The position numbers were made by a program, and so were the translations under genes. A stretch of DNA of 31,948 bases, from assembly GCA_030605085.1 (NCBI GenBank), contig JAUWBH010000054.1, forward strand, positions 1 to 31,948, in the 5' to 3' direction. Below are positions 8,740 through 16,489 of the stretch, in pieces. Below the pieces are notes generated by a model. It did no database searches. It was not told the DNA's origin and saw nothing but the letters and a program-made list of their open reading frames with translations. Each line of letters starts with the position of its first letter. Within the stretch, counting starts at the first letter, position 1. The stretch comes from Promethearchaeota archaeon (GTDB lineage Archaea; Asgardarchaeota; Lokiarchaeia; Sigynarchaeales; SOKP01).

Positions 8740-9112
8740 ATATCAAATTTTGCTGTATATGAAGGAATTCCATTAGAAGGAAAGTCTTTTTTTGAACTAT
8801 ACAAAAGTCGAATGAACGAGATGATTCTTTGATCGATAACAGTAAAAAATAATTTTAACCTTATTTATCATATTGTTGAATTAAAACATGCAATTATTAA
8901 TAAAAAAAATAAATTTTAAACTAATTTTGCTCACCTTAAATCTAAAAATTTTAATCTAAGGAAAGCCCTAGCAAGCAATTGATAAAGAAGGGATACGCTC
9001 AAATTGAAATTGCTAATAGTCTTTTAAAGATCGGATAAATAAAATGGTTCAAAAAGGCTTTAGATGTTCAAACTGTACTTGGATTTTAATATGATTATTA
9101 AATTATTGTTTT
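8740..9112. pseudogene. Decayed tandem copies of the MNT gene 3' end
   Basis: Two MNT remnants follow the intact gene on the plus strand. At 8749-8832 the frame reads AVYEGIPLEGKSFFELYK and RMNEMI then a stop, closely matching the intact protein's AIYEGIALKGKSFFDVYK and RMNKMI. At 9025-9092 a 68-bp segment matches 8670-8737 with four mismatches, including the bases for the GLRRSNCTW tail, but the frame is broken by a TAA. Between them is AT-rich sequence without a clear frame. This is best explained by a tandem array of HEPN/MNT genes that collapsed by deletion. Confidence 0.7.
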
Positions 9113-10054
9113 TTAACCTCGTAAATTATTATTTATAATATCAAAAACACCCAAAGCGCTGGAAAGAGACTCTTCTTCTTGGCAAAGGTCATCCCCTAAT
9201 AAAAAGCTACGATAACCGATTTCCATTAAAAATCCAATATCGGTAAAATCGGTGCACGAAGGAATTTTCTGTAAATTGATGAAAGATTCTAAAATAAGAG
9301 AGGCTCCGATTGCTTTAGGATCTTTTTGAACTATTAATCTTAATGCGTTTAAAATTTCGTGAGGTCGATCTAATTCGATATATAAATCGGCACGCGCTGC
9401 TACAAGATTTATTTTTTTTTTAACTCGTTTATATTCGTGTGTTACAAATTCTAGCCCTTTTTGGGACTCTATTTTGGCAAATATTTTTGCTTCGGGATCT
9501 AGTTCTAATAATTCGTTGATATCACTAATACTTTGTACATACGATAAAAAGTAATTATGTAATCCGATTTCCTTAGCGGCTTGAATATATTCCTTATTAT
9601 TTTGCGTTAGATAACCGTAAATTTTTAGAGAACGATCTGGAATATTAATTGAAGCGCCTTTTCCAAACTTTATTAGCTCAGTTCCCGTAAAATTCTTAGG
9701 AGGTTTTACTGCGATTTTATTCCCGCCAATAATTTCGTCAATAATCACGTAATTTTTACCTTCGTTGTAATATAAAGCAGTGGGCGTGTTTACTTCAATA
9801 TTATGATTTAATTCTAAGTATTCGTGCGGAACCAAAGCTTCTTTAATTATACGAAGCTCTCGGCATTTTAAATCAACCCAGGCTTTTATAGGATATATTT
9901 CGTTTTGAAAATTCTTTAAAATATTAACTTTAGATTCAGTAACGGGCACTCCCGTATTACAACGAATTCCTTTTATTAATGGAAATTGGAGAATTTTACG
10001 AGAAAATCGTTCTCCAGGGTTCAACGAAAGATATATTTTTATTTTGTTTTTCAT
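9113..10054 (-). CDS. Pyruvate-kinase-like protein lacking the C-terminal domain
   Basis: The 313 residues follow the pyruvate kinase A and B domains in order. WVDLKCRELRI (59-69) sits where the family has LDTKGPEIRT. A small beta-barrel domain lies at about 70-130. GASINIPDRSLKIYG corresponds to the hinge back into the barrel. FAKIESQKGLEF (192-203) contains the catalytic Lys194 and metal-binding Glu196. AARADLYIEL (219-228) aligns with VARGDLGVE, with Ala in place of the usual Gly. SFLLGDDL stands where the family has VMLS.ET. The allosteric C-terminal domain of about 120 residues is absent, and the N-terminal R-T-K-I strand is changed. It may be a short active form, a PEP- or phosphate-binding regulator, or a divergent aldolase-like enzyme. 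The sequence does not decide. Confidence 0.6.
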   Translation of the reverse strand: MKNKIKIYLSLNPGERFSRKILQFPLIKGIRCNTGVPVTESKVNILKNFQNEIYPIKAWVDLKCRELRIIKEALVPHEYLELNHNIEVNTPTALYYNEGKNYVIIDEIIGGNKIAVKPPKNFTGTELIKFGKGASINIPDRSLKIYGYLTQNNKEYIQAAKEIGLHNYFLSYVQSISDINELLELDPEAKIFAKIESQKGLEFVTHEYKRVKKKINLVAARADLYIELDRPHEILNALRLIVQKDPKAIGASLILESFINLQKIPSCTDFTDIGFLMEIGYRSFLLGDDLCQEEESLSSALGVFDIINNNLRG

Positions 10055-10384
10055 AATAATTGAACTTAGTTAATTTTTCTATATTATTATTTTTGATTTT
10101 TTTCCATTTGAATAAATTTATCTTATAATAAATTAGATGTATTCCTATTTTGATAATCCCCGTTAACAATGGTTTAAACGAAGTATCGATTCGGATTTAT
10201 TGGTGAATAAAACCGAATCTCAAGACGCTGTAAATTTTACTCAAAAGACATCAGAACGATACGACATCAATATTATAGGACTTTTTATGTTAAAATCCAC
10301 AATAAAATCTATAGCGTGTATCCTTTTTTGTGTGATACAAGCGAAGAAAAAGTTCAAAAAAAATTTGGATTTGTCAATATTTCT
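10055..10384. other. Intergenic stretch before the first zinc-repeat gene
   Basis: About 330 bp. An in-frame GTG at 10316 would extend the zinc-repeat gene by 23 codons, but the paralogue at 18226 begins right at the first repeat, so I prefer the ATG at 10385. A second frame (10200-10388) encodes a 62-residue hydrophobic-basic peptide with no recognisable feature. It may be a relic, because its sense ends abruptly in the gene start. Confidence 0.35.
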
Positions 10385-11749
10385 ATGACTAATTTAAACA
10401 ACGAAAGGAACTCAACAAGAAAACCATATGACTCCTTTACAGCTCGCAAGTCATTAGACGGTCATCAAAAAGATATTGAGAATATCGTAAGAGAGAAAGA
10501 AGGAAGGATTATTGGTAAAAAATGGAAGGAAGTAAGTCATAGAAATAGACCATATTTCCATATAGAATGCAATAAAGGACATACATGGTGGGTTTTAAAG
10601 GATCACTTAAAGCCTAAACCAAGTAAACCAGAAGGCTCTTGGTGTCCTCATTTTGAATGTAAAAGTAGAACATTAACCGACCATCAAAGAGAAATTGAGG
10701 ATATCGTAAGAACGAAAAGAGGAAAGATAATTGGAAACAAATGGAGGGAAATAGGTCAAAAAAAAGACAAGACACCATATTTCCACATTGAATGCGGTGA
10801 AGGACATAAATGGTGGGTTAGTAAAATAAACTTAACGCCTAGTTTAAGTAGACCAGAAGGCACTTGGTGTCCTAGATGTCCCAGAGGTAAATCTTTAGAC
10901 GACCATCAAAGAGAGATTGAGGATATCGTAAGAACGAAGAGGGGAAAGATAATAGGGAAAAAATGGAAGGAAATAAGTGGACGCAAGAAATCATATTTCC
11001 ATGTAGAATGCGATAAAGGACATGAATGGTGGGTTTATAAAGGATCTTTAAAACCTAGTTTAAATAAACCAGAAGGTACTTGGTGTCCTATATGTCAAGA
11101 CAGAATTAGTGCAATTGGTACTTTCGGTCATGTTCCTATCGAGTATTTCAGTTTGATACATCTTAATTCAAAAGGCTGCAAAGTAGAACATGAAAAAACT
11201 CTTGAAGAAGGGACTCGACCAGATCTTGTTATTTATAGAGATGATAGTTTTAAGGCTAACATTGAGACACATCAAAATATTTTTTCATTTTCAGATAATA
11301 TAGAAGAAATTCTGGTCGATTTTACGATATCGTTAACTCCTCCTACAATTTTGAGAAAATGCTTTAAAAAATACCAAGGTGAAACAAGATTTTTACTAAT
11401 CATCCTAATGCGTGAGAGAAAACATGTAACGGCACAAAATATTCAAAATCTAATTAATATCGATGCAGATATCGATAGCGAAGATAAAAAAAGAATTAAA
11501 GTCATAAATTTTGATGAATATTTAGATTTTTTGAATTTAGGTAGATGGAACTTTCTTAAGTCTAAAGAAGAGAAAAACATAGAATCAATGCTTCGAGGGA
11601 TAATAACATTGTGTAGAAACTCTTTTGATTCAGATTCTTCTCTTAAAAAACTTGTAAATTTAAGTGAAAAATATGCTAAGTTACTTGGAATTAAATTTGT
11701 TAAACAAAAATATGAAAAATTCAAAAAACTAGATAGGTTTTTTGATTAA
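10385..11749 (+). CDS. Triple zinc-repeat protein with a possible nuclease domain, copy 1
   Basis: The protein has 454 residues. Three tandem repeats of about 72 residues lie at 21-92, 94-165 and 168-237. Each reads HQ-[KR]-[DE]-IE-[ND]-IV-R then a basic segment, C-x3-H (CNKGH, CGEGH, CDKGH), W.V and a second Cys pair (CPHFEC, CPRC, CPIC). This is a zinc-ribbon or treble-clef pattern known from DNA-binding repeats in phage-like and giant-virus proteins. The C-terminal 217 residues begin AIGTFGHVPIEYFSLIH and contain EEGTRPD (274-280) and EEILVDFT (307-314). That spacing resembles a PD-(D/E)xK nuclease core, but the expected Lys is not obvious, so nuclease activity is tentative. A paralogue lies at 18226-19554; homology continues about 55 bp past the stop. 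It could be a homing-type endonuclease or a Vsr-like enzyme. Confidence 0.72.
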   Translation: MTNLNNERNSTRKPYDSFTARKSLDGHQKDIENIVREKEGRIIGKKWKEVSHRNRPYFHIECNKGHTWWVLKDHLKPKPSKPEGSWCPHFECKSRTLTDHQREIEDIVRTKRGKIIGNKWREIGQKKDKTPYFHIECGEGHKWWVSKINLTPSLSRPEGTWCPRCPRGKSLDDHQREIEDIVRTKRGKIIGKKWKEISGRKKSYFHVECDKGHEWWVYKGSLKPSLNKPEGTWCPICQDRISAIGTFGHVPIEYFSLIHLNSKGCKVEHEKTLEEGTRPDLVIYRDDSFKANIETHQNIFSFSDNIEEILVDFTISLTPPTILRKCFKKYQGETRFLLIILMRERKHVTAQNIQNLINIDADIDSEDKKRIKVINFDEYLDFLNLGRWNFLKSKEEKNIESMLRGIITLCRNSFDSDSSLKKLVNLSEKYAKLLGIKFVKQKYEKFKKLDRFFD

Positions 11750-11820
11750 CATATAAATAATTACTAAGCATGTTATTTCAAAGAAAAGAACGAGCTATAT
11801 CGTGAGAAAAAAGAAGATTT

Positions 11821-12621
11821 TTATAATTTCGTGTTATTCTTACTTTTTTCGAATTGTTTATATGCATTATTACGATTTTCACAAGCAAGACATTCATTAC
11901 AAGGGTTTTCATCAGATCCAAAGCAGGACCTCGTTTTTTCTATTGGAATTTCATGTTCTTTGGCATATTGAAGAAGAGCAACCTTATTATAGATTTTTTC
12001 TAAAGAAGCATCTATAAAAGGAGCTATTAATTGATAATACCAGAGCCCTAAAGAAATACACACTTGTAGGTTCTTTACTAAAATAGCAAGAATACCGGAC
12101 TCAGGACTAGTTTCGTCTTTTTTCACAGAACCTACTATTACAGTTCTAATAGTAGTCTTATATTTACCGCTTAGATAAACTGCCTGAGTAAAAGCACTGT
12201 CCCACATATTTGAGTTTCGAAGTGGCAACCCCATAATTTTTTTTCTGTCCCGATCGAGATATTCTTTATTTATTCGAGATGGAATTTCAATTTCAAGCTT
12301 AAGATATTCTATAAGATTTTTTGGAAACTTTTTTTTATAGAATTTATAGAAATAATCTATTGATTTTTCTTCCCAAACTTGATTTTTAGAATTTCGTTTA
12401 AAATATATCAAGATTACCTTGCAGTTCCATTCACGAATGATCAAATCTATTAAAATAACTGAATCCATTCCTCCTGAACAGAGTAAAATCACATACTCAT
12501 CTTTTGGGATTTCAACTACATAACCTCGATTCTCAATAAGGATATTCTTAATCGCTTTAACATTAGCCCAATATAATTTACCACTTTGAGCCAACATTCT
12601 ACGCCAATATTTTTCGCCCAT
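11821..12621 (-). CDS. QueC-like PP-loop enzyme (7-cyano-7-deazaguanine synthase family)
   Basis: The 266 residues carry the PP-loop ATP-binding motif SGGMDS at 49-54 and the C-terminal zinc site C233, C241, C244, C247 (CFGSDENPCNECLACENR), both hallmarks of QueC. Canonical QueC makes preQ0, the precursor of queuosine and archaeosine. The middle is divergent: the usual VPGRN motif is replaced by LPLRNSNMW, the D-x-x-x-Y-P-D motif by DETSPESG, and the first 40 residues are an added N-terminal helix. It is probably a family side branch; QueC-like proteins also occur in defence operons (QatC, type IV CBASS). No queD or queE is nearby. It lies 30 bp after the thymidylate-synthase-like gene on the same strand, so the two likely form an operon. 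Confidence 0.78.
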   Translation of the reverse strand: MGEKYWRRMLAQSGKLYWANVKAIKNILIENRGYVVEIPKDEYVILLCSGGMDSVILIDLIIREWNCKVILIYFKRNSKNQVWEEKSIDYFYKFYKKKFPKNLIEYLKLEIEIPSRINKEYLDRDRKKIMGLPLRNSNMWDSAFTQAVYLSGKYKTTIRTVIVGSVKKDETSPESGILAILVKNLQVCISLGLWYYQLIAPFIDASLEKIYNKVALLQYAKEHEIPIEKTRSCFGSDENPCNECLACENRNNAYKQFEKSKNNTKL

Positions 12622-12651
12622 TTTTACTCGTAGTATATTTGATTTGTTTTC

Positions 12652-13245
12652 TTACTTCCAATCTTTTTTATAAATATGAGCAGATATTACGTGGATAAAT
12701 AATCCAGTATCATTAATGTTCAACTCTTTAGCAACTTTTTTAGCAAGAGCCGCTAAATTGTAAAAATTATGTATTGCTTTTTGTCCAAAATCTAAACTCC
12801 GACAAGTAGCGGTTAACCATAGTTGATCTTCGCGTATTTTGAAATCAAGCAAACTAACGCAAGGAACATATGGTTCTTGTCCTGCTTTTTGCAACATAGA
12901 TATCGTCGCTGATTTACTTTCGGGCTTCTTTTTAAGCTTCTCAACAACCCATTTTATTTGATTGACACCTTGAAAATCGTACAGCCTCCACCCATAACTC
13001 CAAGAATTCTCTAATTCTGGCACTCGCTTGATTTGCGTAAAGTTATCTTCCATCCATTTTTTCATTGAATCGTTTTTCGCGTTTGAATGAGAAGTTATTT
13101 CGTTTGGGGAATTTATTATTAATAAAAGTTGTAAAAATTCAATTAATTCCTCGTTATTATCGTATAATTTTGAGCCTTTTTTCATTATTAAATTGAAAGC
13201 AGTATTCCAAGCTTCTTCAATTGTTTTACTCTCAACGATTTTCAT
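12652..13245 (-). CDS. Archaeal-type thymidylate synthase-like protein
   Basis: The 197 residues match the short archaeal thymidylate synthase form. The start MKIVESKTIEEAWNTAF is typical. SWSYGWRLYD and GVNQIKWVVEKLKKKP (about 81-108) match the helix before the phosphate loop. The catalytic Cys is C129 in YVPCVSLLDF, followed by RSLD (149-152), N160 and AHIY (189-192). The usual phosphate-gripping S-R-R is changed to PESKS (108-112), so dUMP may be bound differently or another pyrimidine nucleotide may be used. Canonical enzymes methylate dUMP to dTMP with methylene-folate or a pterin. It could be the cell's dTMP source or a modified-base enzyme. The pairing with a QueC-like gene 30 bp downstream favours a shared nucleotide-related role (inference). 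Confidence 0.72.
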   Translation of the reverse strand: MKIVESKTIEEAWNTAFNLIMKKGSKLYDNNEELIEFLQLLLIINSPNEITSHSNAKNDSMKKWMEDNFTQIKRVPELENSWSYGWRLYDFQGVNQIKWVVEKLKKKPESKSATISMLQKAGQEPYVPCVSLLDFKIREDQLWLTATCRSLDFGQKAIHNFYNLAALAKKVAKELNINDTGLFIHVISAHIYKKDWK

Positions 13246-13323
13246 AATATAACTTTCTTAGGGACCGATCGATTATAAATAGAATTTCTAAAATTGAATT
13301 AGATAAGTTTTTAGTTTTCTGCT

Positions 13324-14442
13324 TTATTTTCCATAATTTTCTTTTTTCCACTTTAAAAAATCTTTAGTTGCTTTGCCATGCCATACAGCCTTTTTTCCGG
13401 GATATTCTTTCTCGTAAATCTTGTATAAATCTTTTTCAGATTTAGTTTTAGCCGGTTGTTTTGCTTTCATAAATTCCCTAAACCCTTTGGTTGCTCGACC
13501 TTTCCATATTGCCTTCTTTCCAGTTTCATTTTCGTACTCGTCAATTAGTTCTGGAGATATTGCTTTAAATTCGCCTAACATCGCATAAACTTGTTCTACT
13601 TGCTTAGGCGTTTGTCGGATTTCAAGTCGTTCTTTAAAAGTATCAAGTCGATTCACATTAGTAGCAACCAATCCGAGAATTACATCAACTACGCGGCGTG
13701 GGTCTATCAACTTTATTACCCTCTCTTTTCCAAGTACTTTAATCCAATCTCCATGAATTCTTGTTTCTGATGATTTAGAGCTGTATTCAACTCGTAAAAT
13801 ATAGACGTCAAATCTTTTTTTCAATTTATTAATGACAGTAGTCGTGTTTAAACTTCTGCTTGGAGGGTTGCCTATTAAATCCTCAATATAAACGCGATTA
13901 ACCGTATTATAATATCCTTCGTCCCCTATGAAAAAAAACATCGGTCGCATTGGACTTGATAAAGCTTCTGGTATTTCACAACAATTAGCATAATAATACG
14001 CCACGAGCTCGTAAGTCTCACGAGTTTGACCGCCACCGCCGCCTTCGGGATATAAACTCTTAATATTTTGGTCGAGTTCGAATCCTTTAGCGAAATCGGT
14101 AACTTGAATTGGAAATCGATCGCTATTAGCATCTCCAATCGCAGAAAAGCTGATCTCGAAACTATCCTTTAGTTCCTCTGGAAGAAAAAACAAAATTTCG
14201 TTATATAGGATGCACAACTTCTCAAAAATAAGTTTAGGCCATGTCGACATTGAACCGGTGACATCAGTCGCTACAACCAGCGGGAATTTTGCTTTTGTGA
14301 GAAGTATTTTATCTTTAGGAGGAGGTAATCCCGTATCTCCCTGTTGATAAGCTCTGTCGTAATCTATATTGTAAGTTTTAGCACTTTTCCTTACGACACT
14401 GTCGCTTGTATCGTAGTCGTAATCGTCACCATAGCCACCCAT
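13324..14442 (-). CDS. VWA-domain protein with a two-repeat C-terminal tail (paralogue 1)
   Basis: The 372-residue protein begins with an Asp/Tyr-rich stretch (GGYGDDYDYDTSD), then a von Willebrand A domain from about residue 50. The metal-binding MIDAS is D60-V-T62-G-S64 (DVTGSM), and a glycine run near residue 136 (PEGGGGGQTRETYE) likely carries the distal MIDAS residues. The tail after residue 300 holds two copies of a motif of the form GKKAIWKGRATKGF and GKKAVWHGKATKDF, a short repeat I do not know by name. There is no signal peptide, so it is cytoplasmic. Prokaryotic VWA proteins often act with AAA+ ATPases or as scaffolds for metal-dependent assembly; no ATPase is nearby. An AGAAGGTG Shine-Dalgarno precedes the ATG. 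Its sister lies at 15337. Confidence 0.9.
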   Translation of the reverse strand: MGGYGDDYDYDTSDSVVRKSAKTYNIDYDRAYQQGDTGLPPPKDKILLTKAKFPLVVATDVTGSMSTWPKLIFEKLCILYNEILFFLPEELKDSFEISFSAIGDANSDRFPIQVTDFAKGFELDQNIKSLYPEGGGGGQTRETYELVAYYYANCCEIPEALSSPMRPMFFFIGDEGYYNTVNRVYIEDLIGNPPSRSLNTTTVINKLKKRFDVYILRVEYSSKSSETRIHGDWIKVLGKERVIKLIDPRRVVDVILGLVATNVNRLDTFKERLEIRQTPKQVEQVYAMLGEFKAISPELIDEYENETGKKAIWKGRATKGFREFMKAKQPAKTKSEKDLYKIYEKEYPGKKAVWHGKATKDFLKWKKENYGK

Positions 14443-14536
14443 ACGCTACACCTTCTATTGATAATTTTTTCAATTTTTAAATTTTTTACATTCTATTTTT
14501 TAACATTTTTCTAAAAAAAACTTTCTTAATATAAAT
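14443..14536 (-). promoter_or_regulatory. Leader of VWA paralogue 1, shared with paralogue 2
   Basis: The minus strand upstream of the ATG has the Shine-Dalgarno AGAAGGTG about 6 bases before the start and, about 80-95 bp upstream (14521-14536), a TATA-like element beginning ATTTATATTAAGAAAG. The same layout, with similar bases in between, is present upstream of the paralogue at 16345-16440. The shared spacing suggests the duplicated unit included the promoter. Confidence 0.55.
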
Positions 14537-14550
14537 AATAATTAGCCTAT

Positions 14551-14718
14551 CTAATAAATTTTAATTGCATCTTCGTATTCTTCTATATAAATAAGATCTT
14601 CTAGTTTCTTTTTAACCATTCTATATCTTTAATAGTTGGTAGTAATTCAATTTCTTGACTCCTAATACGAGATTTTAACTGTTCCTCTGTAAATCCTATG
14701 AATTCGAAAAAATTTCAT
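14551..14718 (-). pseudogene. Small disrupted gene upstream of VWA paralogue 1
   Basis: On the minus strand the middle reads EFIGFTEEQLKSRIRSQEIE and then LLPTIKDIEWLKRN before a stop. In another frame the 3' end reads KKKLEDLIYIEEYEDAIKIY and stops at 14551. An ATG at 14716-14718 shares the frame of the last part, so two shifts of opposite sign would join the pieces into one 55-residue peptide. Coding-like composition supports a former or mis-sequenced small gene. I cannot assign a family. Confidence 0.35.
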
Positions 14719-14730
14719 ACTAAAAAATAG

Positions 14731-14874
14731 GTTAAAAAACCGAATTATGAACTAATTTTTCGTGTTTTGATAAAAAAACCAGACGAAAGAATAAAGAATG
14801 AGAATTATATATTCAAAAAATATAATATTAATCCGGATCTAAAACTAGATTTTACTAGAGAAATAAACTATTAG
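14731..14874 (+). other. Coding-like open frame without a normal start
   Basis: The plus-strand frame after a TAG reads KKPNYELIFRVLIKKPDERI and continues to NPDLKLDFTREINY, stopping eight bases before the next gene. Only an internal TTG (about 14770) could start it, giving 35 residues. The composition (charged, FxKKY, NPDLKLDFT) looks like real protein, so this may be a small gene or the remains of the 5' part of one. No family is recognised. Confidence 0.3.
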
Positions 14875-14882
14875 AACATAAT

Positions 14883-15254
14883 ATGTCTTTCTTGGTTAAT
14901 TATAATAGAATAATTAACGATGAAAACCTACATTTATGGATGAAAATGGCAAAGGACAACGATGTCCTCGTAAATTTTAAAAATGAAGATGCTAGAGATA
15001 AATGGATTAAGAAAATTGAAGATGATGTTAGAAAATTTGGAACTAAAGAGGAATTTCTTTCTAATTTATTAAAACTGTTTGAAAGCCTTCATTGGATTGA
15101 CATTGAAGATAAAAAAAAGTTAAAATTTCGATTTAAATTGCCAAAAGAGAGATTTGATTACGAGCGACAGTTTATATTGGAGTTTTTGTCAAAATATTCT
15201 AAAGTTTCTCAATATAACGAAGTTTTTAAATTGGAAGGAATAGATGATGAATAA
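14883..15254 (+). CDS. Unrecognised 123-residue charged protein
   Basis: The ATG is preceded by an AT-rich stretch and the frame is clean to 15254. The protein is mostly helical and highly charged, with no cysteines, membrane segment or motif I recognise; patterns such as RKFGTKEEFLSNLLKLFESL suggest amphipathic helices. It lies between the two VWA paralogues but on the opposite strand, and an open coding-like frame ends just before it. Because the VWA duplication appears to have left this gene in the middle, it either belonged to the duplicated block or was inserted there. Confidence 0.6.
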   Translation: MSFLVNYNRIINDENLHLWMKMAKDNDVLVNFKNEDARDKWIKKIEDDVRKFGTKEEFLSNLLKLFESLHWIDIEDKKKLKFRFKLPKERFDYERQFILEFLSKYSKVSQYNEVFKLEGIDDE

Positions 15255-15336
15255 AATCTACTATACGCTCAATTAGACGAGATTAACGCTTTTTTTAATA
15301 CTTTCAGGTTTTTTTGACGATTCTCAATTTCAATAT

Positions 15337-16344
15337 TTAGATTCTTACGAGCAAAACCCCACAATAAGGACATTTTTTAGGATTATTAAATTCAGGAGCT
15401 TCTTCTAATGTGCCATTACAAGCCGGACATTGAAGAATTTGAAATTTATAAACATAAGATCTCTCAGCCATTTTTAACCCATCTAAAGTCGAATAAACTA
15501 GGTCAACTTGTTCAGGAGTTTGGCGAACTTCGATCCGTTCTTTAAATAAATCGAATTGATCGACATTCGCTGCAATTAATCCTAATACTGTGTCAACAAC
15601 TCGACGTGGTTCCCTTAACATTATAACCCTTTCTTTTCCAAGTGCCTCGATCCAACTTTCGTGAATTTCTTGATTGGCTTTCTGATCTTGATATTCTACT
15701 CTCAATATGTACACATCAAACTTTTTTCTTAATTTTTCGAAGATTTCTAACGAAATTAAATCCGTCTGAGGTGGATCTCCCATTAAATCCTTGATTTGAC
15801 CTCTATTAATTTTGGCGTAATATCCCTCGTCTCCGATAAAAATAAGCATTGGACGAATAGTTTTCATTGCTTTTGGCATATTGCATCGAGTAGCATAATA
15901 ATACGCCAATAATTCGTAAGTCTCTCGATAAGCAGCCCCGCCGCCACCTTCGGGATTTAGGCTTTTTATATTTTGATCGAGTTCGAATCCTGTCGCAAAA
16001 TCCGTAATTTGTAAAGGATAACGGTCAGCATAAGCATCACCTATAGCAGCGAAAGATATTTCGAAAGAATCTTTTAGTTCCTCTGGAAGAAAAAAAAGGG
16101 CTTCGTTATATAGGATGCAGAGTTTTTCAAAAATAAGTTTTGGTAACTCACGCATTGAGCCAGTAATATCCACGGCAACAACTAACGGGAATTTTGCTTT
16201 TGTATGAAGTATTTTACCTTTAGGAGGAGGTAATCCATATCCCTCTTGATATTCCCTTTCATAATCTACATTATAAGCTTTAGCACTTTTCCTTACGACA
16301 TGATCGCTTGTATCGTAGTCATAATCGTCACCATATCCGCCCAT
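15337..16344 (-). CDS. VWA-domain protein with a C-terminal zinc ribbon (paralogue 2)
   Basis: The 335 residues are closely related to the protein at 13324 through the whole VWA region: same GGYGDDYDYDTSD start, MIDAS D59-I-T61-G-S63 and the PEGGGGAAYRETYE loop. The C-terminus differs completely. Instead of the GKKA.W.G repeats there is a four-Cys zinc ribbon, CPACNG with CPYCGV, in the last 30 residues. The switch occurs soon after the shared FKER.E.RQTP segment, where paralogue 1 reads EQVYAMLGEF and this one DLVYSTLDGL. Zinc ribbons and short repeats at the same position suggest the tail selects a partner while the VWA core does the same job. It has the same Shine-Dalgarno and upstream element as paralogue 1. 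Confidence 0.9.
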   Translation of the reverse strand: MGGYGDDYDYDTSDHVVRKSAKAYNVDYEREYQEGYGLPPPKGKILHTKAKFPLVVAVDITGSMRELPKLIFEKLCILYNEALFFLPEELKDSFEISFAAIGDAYADRYPLQITDFATGFELDQNIKSLNPEGGGGAAYRETYELLAYYYATRCNMPKAMKTIRPMLIFIGDEGYYAKINRGQIKDLMGDPPQTDLISLEIFEKLRKKFDVYILRVEYQDQKANQEIHESWIEALGKERVIMLREPRRVVDTVLGLIAANVDQFDLFKERIEVRQTPEQVDLVYSTLDGLKMAERSYVYKFQILQCPACNGTLEEAPEFNNPKKCPYCGVLLVRI

Positions 16345-16440
16345 ACATTACACCTTCTATAATTGTTTCAATTTCTTAATTTTTGAACTTCTTACCATTT
16401 ATTTTTAAATATTAATATGAAAAACTTTCTTGATATAAAA
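16345..16440 (-). promoter_or_regulatory. Leader of VWA paralogue 2
   Basis: AGAAGGTG lies just before the ATG, as in paralogue 1, and a TATA-like element beginning TTTTATATCAAGAAAG lies at 16425-16440, about 81 bp upstream, nearly the same distance as in paralogue 1 (79 bp). The conserved element and spacing point to a shared promoter and similar expression of both VWA genes. Confidence 0.55.
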
Positions 16441-16489
16441 AAATAATACCTATACTATTTTATAACTTTATTTATGCATCTTCTATTTT

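Noticed and set aside
7908..9092. CRISPR array suspected from repeats in the 8.6-9.1 kb region
   Set aside because: The repeats are decayed gene copies, few in number and unevenly spaced, with no spacers.
11821..12621. Calling the PP-loop gene canonical queC of the archaeosine pathway
   Set aside because: The zinc site and PP-loop fit, but central substrate motifs differ and no other pathway gene is nearby, so only QueC-like is claimed.
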